Both the position numbers and the translations under genes were made by a program. Below the pieces are notes generated by a model. It ran no database searches. It had not been told where the DNA came from and saw only the letters and a program-made list of their open reading frames with translations. Below, piece by piece: positions 59,121-64,000 of a stretch of 64,000 bases of DNA; position 1 is the stretch's first letter; each line of letters opens with the position of its first letter. The DNA lies in NCBI RefSeq assembly GCF_018263925.1, contig NZ_JAEVHF010000003.1, positions 124,001-188,000 on the forward strand. The letters run 5' to 3'. Source of the DNA: Kistimonas asteriae. GTDB taxonomy: Bacteria > Pseudomonadota > Gammaproteobacteria > Pseudomonadales > Endozoicomonadaceae.

Positions 59121-60989
59121 TTACTCAGATTTTCCGGCTCTTTTCTCTAGTCCAGAGATATAATTCCGGTAACTCTCATCATCGCATTTCTTTTCAAATC
59201 CACGATGTGCCTTTTCATTTCTTAACGTAATAGATGCCCATTGACGATCTTTCTGTTTAGCATCACCAGAAATCAGAATCTCAATAAATGCTGTCTTGAT
59301 ATCCTCTACCTTAAGATCCGCCACTGAAAGATCCATAGTCTTAAGCAGATCAGATAGCTCAGGCCATGATGAAAAGAACTGAGCAGGACTTTGGATCGCA
59401 GCTCCTATTTTAAATCGTTGCTTCATTAAAACATCCAACGAAATAGGCTCCTGAGTTGTTTCTCCAGGTTTATGTGCTTTCTCAGCCTTTCTTGCTTCTT
59501 CAAGCGTTTTTGCTTCTTCAATCAATTCATTGAGATAGATATCCAAATACGCCCATATAGATTGATTAAAATCATTACTAGGGTCAGTCTGCGTTTCGCG
59601 AAGTCCGTCATTAGTTGGAGAGCCATCAATCTTCATACGTCGATTACGCCCTGCCACATAGGCGGAATAGTTGCTGGTTTTTGATGTTACATCCACGTAT
59701 CTCTCTGACTTTTCGTCCAACACTTGGCCAACCGTTTCAGTATAACCCGTATGACCACTATACTCTGCATGCTTGGCCATAAGAGCATTCAAGTGAGGAT
59801 CATCAGTATCTCGACCTTTAGCATCAATAATGGCGTCACCCAAGTGCTTTTTGTAAGTTTCCCAAGAGGCTCCACTCAGATATTGATCCGCACTCATATT
59901 GCTCTTATTCGTTTTTGAAGCATCTGTAGCTCTTGGATTATCTGTACTTACCACCGGCTTTTTCTTTGCAAAAAAACCTGCCGTACCGTTATCACCAATA
60001 CCAAGTTTTTTTATTTGATCCAAAAATTCAGGCTTATCATCACTTTTCCCTGCCTGCTCCGATGCCTTATCAGATACCGGCGGCGTCTGTGGCGGTGGTG
60101 GAGGCGGTGGTGGAGGTGGAGGAGGTGGTGGTGGCGCCTCATTAGCCAAAGAAGCTTGTGCATTCTGAACTGGCGCCAGGCTCGGCGATGTCTTTACTTC
60201 AGCAACAGACTGTTTTTCGTGTTGACCTGCAGAATTACCGCCTCTCGCTTTTGCTTGCTTATTATCGATCAGATCCTGTTTCCATTGAGGCATCGTAGTG
60301 TTGGATTTAGGCTTATCTGTCGTCTCTACACTCGTCGTAGTGTTTTTCTTTACTGGCGGTTTTGTCATCACCGCCGGCTTCAACGCTGATGATTGACTCT
60401 GCACTGTCTGCTTATTCGGTACAGGTTCTGTTTTGGGTTCGGTGATAGCATCGCCCCCAGCCGGTTTAGCGTTCTTGCTGTTGATCAGATCCTGTTTCCA
60501 CTTGGGCATCGCTGTGCCTGTTTTAATGTCGCCAGCGGTCTTTGCTTTCTTCGTGTCAGCGGTTTGCCTTTCTGTCGGTTTGGTCATGGCTACGGTTTGT
60601 TTAGGCCCCGTACCCGCTGGGTTAGACTTAGCCTGCTGCTTCTTCACACTGACATTGGATTGAGTAACAACTGGTGACTCAGCTGGCCGACTGACACCCA
60701 ACGCCTTTTGAAGTACACCAATCACTCGCTGAGCCATGCCTTTATGATCCTGACCAGTCTCCAGCAATGTAATTGTCCGATCAGCCAGCGTCAGTAAATT
60801 TGGAGGTATCTGAACAGTACTTTTTTTAAGGCTAGCCCTCAGCTGTTTTAAATCATCAACAGCTGACACCGTTCTAGGCAAGCCAAACGCATCACCTGTA
60901 GATACAGGATCCGTATTTTTTTTAGTTGCGGGTGGAGTCCTGGTTATATGATTGTCAGTTCGAGTCGGTGACCTAGGAAATTCAGGCAT
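59121..60989 (-). CDS. Poly-proline protein with WH2-like motifs (candidate actin-targeting effector)
   Basis: A 622-residue protein with no signal peptide and no family recognised. Two near-repeats, MPKWKQDLINSKNAKPAGG (161-179) and MPQWKQDLIDNKQAKARGG (233-251), lie in a Lys/Thr-rich disordered region. They are followed by 15 consecutive Pro (286-300) and PEFLDQIKKLGIGD (320-333), which resembles the amphipathic start of a WH2 actin-binding motif. Poly-Pro next to WH2-like helices is the layout of actin nucleators and of several bacterial actin effectors. PxWKxxLI also resembles the actin/PP1-linked motif of animal phostensin/taperin-type proteins. The C-terminal 270 residues form an unknown helical domain. 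It is AT-rich and stands alone between yfaE and an efflux operon. Function is inference. Confidence 0.72.
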   Translation of the reverse strand: MPEFPRSPTRTDNHITRTPPATKKNTDPVSTGDAFGLPRTVSAVDDLKQLRASLKKSTVQIPPNLLTLADRTITLLETGQDHKGMAQRVIGVLQKALGVSRPAESPVVTQSNVSVKKQQAKSNPAGTGPKQTVAMTKPTERQTADTKKAKTAGDIKTGTAMPKWKQDLINSKNAKPAGGDAITEPKTEPVPNKQTVQSQSSALKPAVMTKPPVKKNTTTSVETTDKPKSNTTMPQWKQDLIDNKQAKARGGNSAGQHEKQSVAEVKTSPSLAPVQNAQASLANEAPPPPPPPPPPPPPPPQTPPVSDKASEQAGKSDDKPEFLDQIKKLGIGDNGTAGFFAKKKPVVSTDNPRATDASKTNKSNMSADQYLSGASWETYKKHLGDAIIDAKGRDTDDPHLNALMAKHAEYSGHTGYTETVGQVLDEKSERYVDVTSKTSNYSAYVAGRNRRMKIDGSPTNDGLRETQTDPSNDFNQSIWAYLDIYLNELIEEAKTLEEARKAEKAHKPGETTQEPISLDVLMKQRFKIGAAIQSPAQFFSSWPELSDLLKTMDLSVADLKVEDIKTAFIEILISGDAKQKDRQWASITLRNEKAHRGFEKKCDDESYRNYISGLEKRAGKSE

Positions 60990-61280
60990 GGTTATCTCCT
61001 TCTTTTATAAGTTATTTTCCTTTTATGACTCCATTATTGTGACACCTATGCCTCTTTGCTCAATCAGACCTTGGTGAAACCCTTCTACTAAAGTCTAGAA
61101 GCCACGCTGAACGGTATTGAGAAAGATCAACATATCAACCGTTATTGAGAATCATTTGCACAAAATCCTTGTGAAACTTCGTTACAAAAAGTAAAAATAA
61201 CGGCAATCTTTTTAGAACTTCTTCTGAGACACTCTGTCCATATTCCAAAAAGCTGTATCCGGGACACACCACAACACCCT

Positions 61281-62699
61281 ATGCATCAACGACCACGAAC
61301 CATCCTGCCAACGCTGGGCACTGCGGCGCTCTGTCTGCTTATGACAGCGTGCGCGCTTACGCCGCCAGATACCGCACCCGATCTGCCACTGCCCGAGCAG
61401 TTCACCGCCCAAGGCACCGCCGAGCTGGGCAATGACTGGTGGCTGGACTTCGAAGACCCACAACTCCAGGCACTGATGCAGCAGACATTTACCCAAAATT
61501 ACTCCCTGCAGGCTGCCCGCGAGCGTCTGAACCAGGCGGAAGCTCAGGCAAAAAAAGCCGGTGCCTCCCTGTTTCCAGATATCAGCGCTTCAGGCAGCGG
61601 GAAAAGAACCCGGGCAGACAACGGCATCACCCTCGGTAACAGCACCGACTACAGCCTTGGCCTGGAAGCCGCCTATGAGCTGGACTTCTGGGGCAGAAAC
61701 CAGGCCATCCGTGAGAGCGCCCGTTTCGACTGGCTGGCCAGTCGGGAATCGCTGGATGCCGCCACCATGACTCTGGCAGCGACCCTGGCCAATACCTGGT
61801 ATGCCCTGCAGGAACAGGCCAACCAACTCACATTGCTGGCAGAACAACGGAACAATCTGACCAGAACACTAAAATTGATAGATTTTCGCTATCAATCAGG
61901 TCGCGCACCCGCCACGGATGTCATGCAGCAACAGCTTCAGTTGGAAGCCATTGAAGCGGATATTATCCAGGCCAGAGCTCAACAGCAGTTGCTGATCCAC
62001 CAGCTCAATATCCTGACCGGTCAGGCGCCATCAGCCCCCCTGACCTGGCATCCAGCCGCTCTCCCAGCGCTGCCGGATCTGCCAGATACCGGCCTGCCCG
62101 CAACGCTCACCGAACGTCGGCCAGACCTGCGTCAAGCCTGGTTTGAGGTCGAATCCCAACGCCAGGGCGTCGTAGTGGCCCGTGCGGATCGCCTGCCGCG
62201 CCTGACCCTCACGGCCTCATTAACCACGGCCAGTGACCACTGGCATAACCTGTTTGACACTTGGGCGGCCAGCCTGCTGGGTGGCATCACGGCCCCCCTG
62301 TTTGATGGCGGGCAGCGAAAGGCGGAAGCCGACCGGGCGCTTTATGCCTTACAGGAATCTGTCCAGACCTATACCCAGACCGTTCTGGACGCCCTCGGCG
62401 AAGTCGAAGACGCCCTGGTCCGTGAAGACCACCAGCAGGCGTATCTGACACAGCTGACACAGCAAGTGACCCTGGCCGCACAAATTCTTGACCAGACCCA
62501 ACTGCGCTATGCGAAAGGTGCCACGGACTACCTCAATGTCCTGCAGGCACAGAAGAGCCTGCAGGATCTGCAACGCCAGCGTCTGACAGCTCAACGCCAG
62601 CTGATTGAATACCGAATCGCCCTCTATCGCGCATTGGCTGGCGGCTGGCAATCGGATCACACGGAACCCAACGCCCCCCCTGCAGGCCAGGAGGTATGA
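61281..62699 (+). CDS. RND efflux outer membrane channel (NodT family lipoprotein)
   Basis: A 472-residue TolC-like outer membrane factor. Lipobox LLMTAC (Cys24), then EQFTAQGTAELGNDWWLDFEDPQLQALMQQTF and two pseudo-repeats of the coiled-coil barrel (ARERLNQAEAQAKKAGASLFPDISASGSG; RLPRLTLTASLTTASDHWHNLFDTWAASLLGG). First gene of a tripartite efflux operon. Confidence 0.93.
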   Translation: MHQRPRTILPTLGTAALCLLMTACALTPPDTAPDLPLPEQFTAQGTAELGNDWWLDFEDPQLQALMQQTFTQNYSLQAARERLNQAEAQAKKAGASLFPDISASGSGKRTRADNGITLGNSTDYSLGLEAAYELDFWGRNQAIRESARFDWLASRESLDAATMTLAATLANTWYALQEQANQLTLLAEQRNNLTRTLKLIDFRYQSGRAPATDVMQQQLQLEAIEADIIQARAQQQLLIHQLNILTGQAPSAPLTWHPAALPALPDLPDTGLPATLTERRPDLRQAWFEVESQRQGVVVARADRLPRLTLTASLTTASDHWHNLFDTWAASLLGGITAPLFDGGQRKAEADRALYALQESVQTYTQTVLDALGEVEDALVREDHQQAYLTQLTQQVTLAAQILDQTQLRYAKGATDYLNVLQAQKSLQDLQRQRLTAQRQLIEYRIALYRALAGGWQSDHTEPNAPPAGQEV

Positions 62700-62704
62700 A
62701 GACT

Positions 62705-63937
62705 ATGACCATGCAATCCACAACCAAAACCCGCCTGATCAAACGGGCTCTTCCGGTGGTTATCCTCCTGGTCGGGCTGGCCATTTCGGCCCTGTTGCTG
62801 AAAAGTCCGCCCCGAGCGGGCACCGCAGCACTGCCTGACAACACGCGACTGGTTGACACACTCCAGCTTGAAAAAACTGAACATCGCCCTGTCGTTGAAG
62901 TCATGGGACAAGTGGTCGCAAAACGGCAGGTGACACTGTATCCGCAGGTCAGTGGGGAAATTACCCAGGTCAGTTCGGCACTGGTGCCCGGTTATACCAT
63001 CAGCGTCGATGAAACCGTCATCCGCCTGGATGACCGTGATTACCGCATCGCCCGGAAGCGTATGGCCAGCAATGTCGCCAAAGCCAATGCCGACCTGTTG
63101 CTGGAGCAGGGCCAGCAAGCCATCGCCCGCCGCGAGTATGAACTGACAGGGCGCAAGCTGTCGCCTGCGGATGAAAGCCTGGTCTTGCGTCAACCTCAAT
63201 TGCAGGCGGCCGAAGCCGCGCTGGCATTGGCAGAAGCAGATCTGGCGCAAGCCAACCTGTCGCTGGAGCGTACAACGATTCAACCGCCGTTTGATGGCCA
63301 GGTTGTCAGCCTGAATGTCGAGCTGGGCAGTTTCGTCAACACCTCCACAGCACTGCTGGACATGGTCGATATTTCAGAATTCCGCCTGGAAGCCAGCGTG
63401 CCCGTCGAGCAATTGCAATGGCTAACCGGCGGAGACTCGGTCAGCGGCTCTCCCGTCAGGGTTTACAGCCCGTCCTGGCCTGACAACCAGTTCAGGCAAG
63501 GGTATGTCTTGTCAGTCTCGCCCAGTCTGGAAACCGGCACCCGTATGGCCCGTGTTCTGATTACCATTCCGGATCCGCTGGCGCAGAAACCGGAGAATCG
63601 CCAGAAACCTGCCATACGCGTCAATGACTACCTGCGTGCAGACATTCAGGGCCCAACCATCGCCAATGTGGTCGCCCTACCCAGGGAGCACCTCCACAAC
63701 GGTAATACCGTCTGGCTGATGAGTGATAACAACACCTTGGAAGTACGCACGGTTACTCCGCTGTTTACCGGCCAGGACACCGTGCTGATTGCCAATGACA
63801 TTGCCTCCGGTGAAAGCATCATTACCTCCGCCCTGCCAGCCCCAGTGTCGGGACTTCCCCTGCGGACACGAGAGGACACCACTGACAATCATGAGTTGGC
63901 CGGTGCGGCCCGCTCTGGCAGGAAGCAGCCCCTATGA
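62705..63937 (+). CDS. RND efflux periplasmic adaptor (membrane fusion protein)
   Basis: A 410-residue adaptor. AGGAGG at 62689-62694 best fits the ATG at 62705, 10 bases on; the ATG at 62696, overlapping the previous stop, is only one base away from that site. One N-terminal anchor (LPVVILLVGLAISALLL), a lipoyl-like part (VVAKRQVTLYPQVSGEIT...), a helical hairpin (NVAKANADLLLEQGQQAIARREYELTGRK) and barrel domain. It links the pump with the outer membrane channel. Confidence 0.92.
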   Translation: MTMQSTTKTRLIKRALPVVILLVGLAISALLLKSPPRAGTAALPDNTRLVDTLQLEKTEHRPVVEVMGQVVAKRQVTLYPQVSGEITQVSSALVPGYTISVDETVIRLDDRDYRIARKRMASNVAKANADLLLEQGQQAIARREYELTGRKLSPADESLVLRQPQLQAAEAALALAEADLAQANLSLERTTIQPPFDGQVVSLNVELGSFVNTSTALLDMVDISEFRLEASVPVEQLQWLTGGDSVSGSPVRVYSPSWPDNQFRQGYVLSVSPSLETGTRMARVLITIPDPLAQKPENRQKPAIRVNDYLRADIQGPTIANVVALPREHLHNGNTVWLMSDNNTLEVRTVTPLFTGQDTVLIANDIASGESIITSALPAPVSGLPLRTREDTTDNHELAGAARSGRKQPL

Positions 63938-64000
63938 GCCGAGCCTCCCTGAACCGCGGCCCCATTGCCTGGATGGTCAACAACCGGGTCACACCCAATC
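63934..64000 (+). CDS. RND efflux inner-membrane permease, N-terminal fragment (cut by window edge)
   Basis: The ATG at 63934 overlaps the adaptor stop by 4 bp and opens MSRASLNRGPIAWMVNNRVT, the usual N-terminus of an AcrB/MdtB-like pump of this clade. Only 22 codons are in the window. Confidence 0.85.
   Translation, partial: MSRASLNRGPIAWMVNNRVTPN

Noticed and set aside
61212..61496. 94-residue reverse frame over the start of the efflux channel gene
   Set aside because: Shadow of the outer membrane factor gene.

Overview
The window looks like a chromosomal piece of a gammaproteobacterium in the Pseudomonadales/Oceanospirillales range, probably a host-associated one. The housekeeping gene order recalls Pseudomonas (gloA-argG-pyrC-rnt-peroxiredoxin-grxD; purM-purN-DUF3108; hda-AI2E family-DUF2066; arsC-wrbA-DUF2069; fmdB-aspS). 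Spliced into this backbone are AT-richer genes with eukaryote-like parts: ankyrin proteins, a three-finger C2H2 protein and a poly-proline protein with actin-binding-like motifs. This mix recalls Endozoicomonas-type symbionts, but that placement is inference from gene content only.

Layout. 1-0.75 kb: aspS (cut by the window edge) and fmdB. 1.2-6.1 kb: three tandem OprD-like porins, two of them recent-looking paralogues with shared upstream DNA. 6.2-14.4 kb: SDR, HU-like protein, a membrane/cold-shock fusion, slyX, HIT protein, thioesterase, proS, lytic transglycosylase, acylphosphatase, TlpA-like lipoprotein, YihY. 14.6-15.4 kb: the C2H2 zinc-finger protein. 15.7-22.6 kb: arsC-wrbA-DUF2069, DUF748, hda, AI-2E family transporter, DUF2066. 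22.9-29.7 kb: accessory block with grcA, yihD, and three ankyrin genes. Ank1 is intact, ank2 is frameshifted, and ank3 is interrupted by an intact IS1-family element with an 8-bp target duplication. 30-32.6 kb: purM-purN-DUF3108. 32.6-35.2 kb: two unrecognised AT-rich proteins. 35.4-42.2 kb: gloA, argG, pyrC, rnt, a YuiF-like (histidine) transporter behind a histidine-rich leader peptide, peroxiredoxin, grxD. 42.2-51.9 kb: MFS transporter, orphan FbpC-like ATPase, M48 protease, glpR-glpD, metE/metR. 52-54.4 kb: RstAB-like two-component system. 55.2-59.1 kb: nrdA-nrdB-yfaE with NrdR- and DnaA-box-like sites upstream. 59.1-61 kb: the poly-proline protein. 61.3-64 kb: a tripartite RND efflux operon running off the end.

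The most notable points are these. (1) Ank1 and ank2 end in a segment that resembles the SOCS box of animal ASB proteins (BC box plus LPxP-like Cul5 box). They arose by a tandem duplication that also copied the 3' end of yihD. (2) A 34-codon leader ends in a run of 8 His in 10 residues ahead of the transporter. (3) There are eukaryote-like C2H2 and poly-proline/WH2-like proteins. (4) An exact, reconstructible IS1 disruption of ank3 is present. No tRNA, rRNA or CRISPR array was seen.
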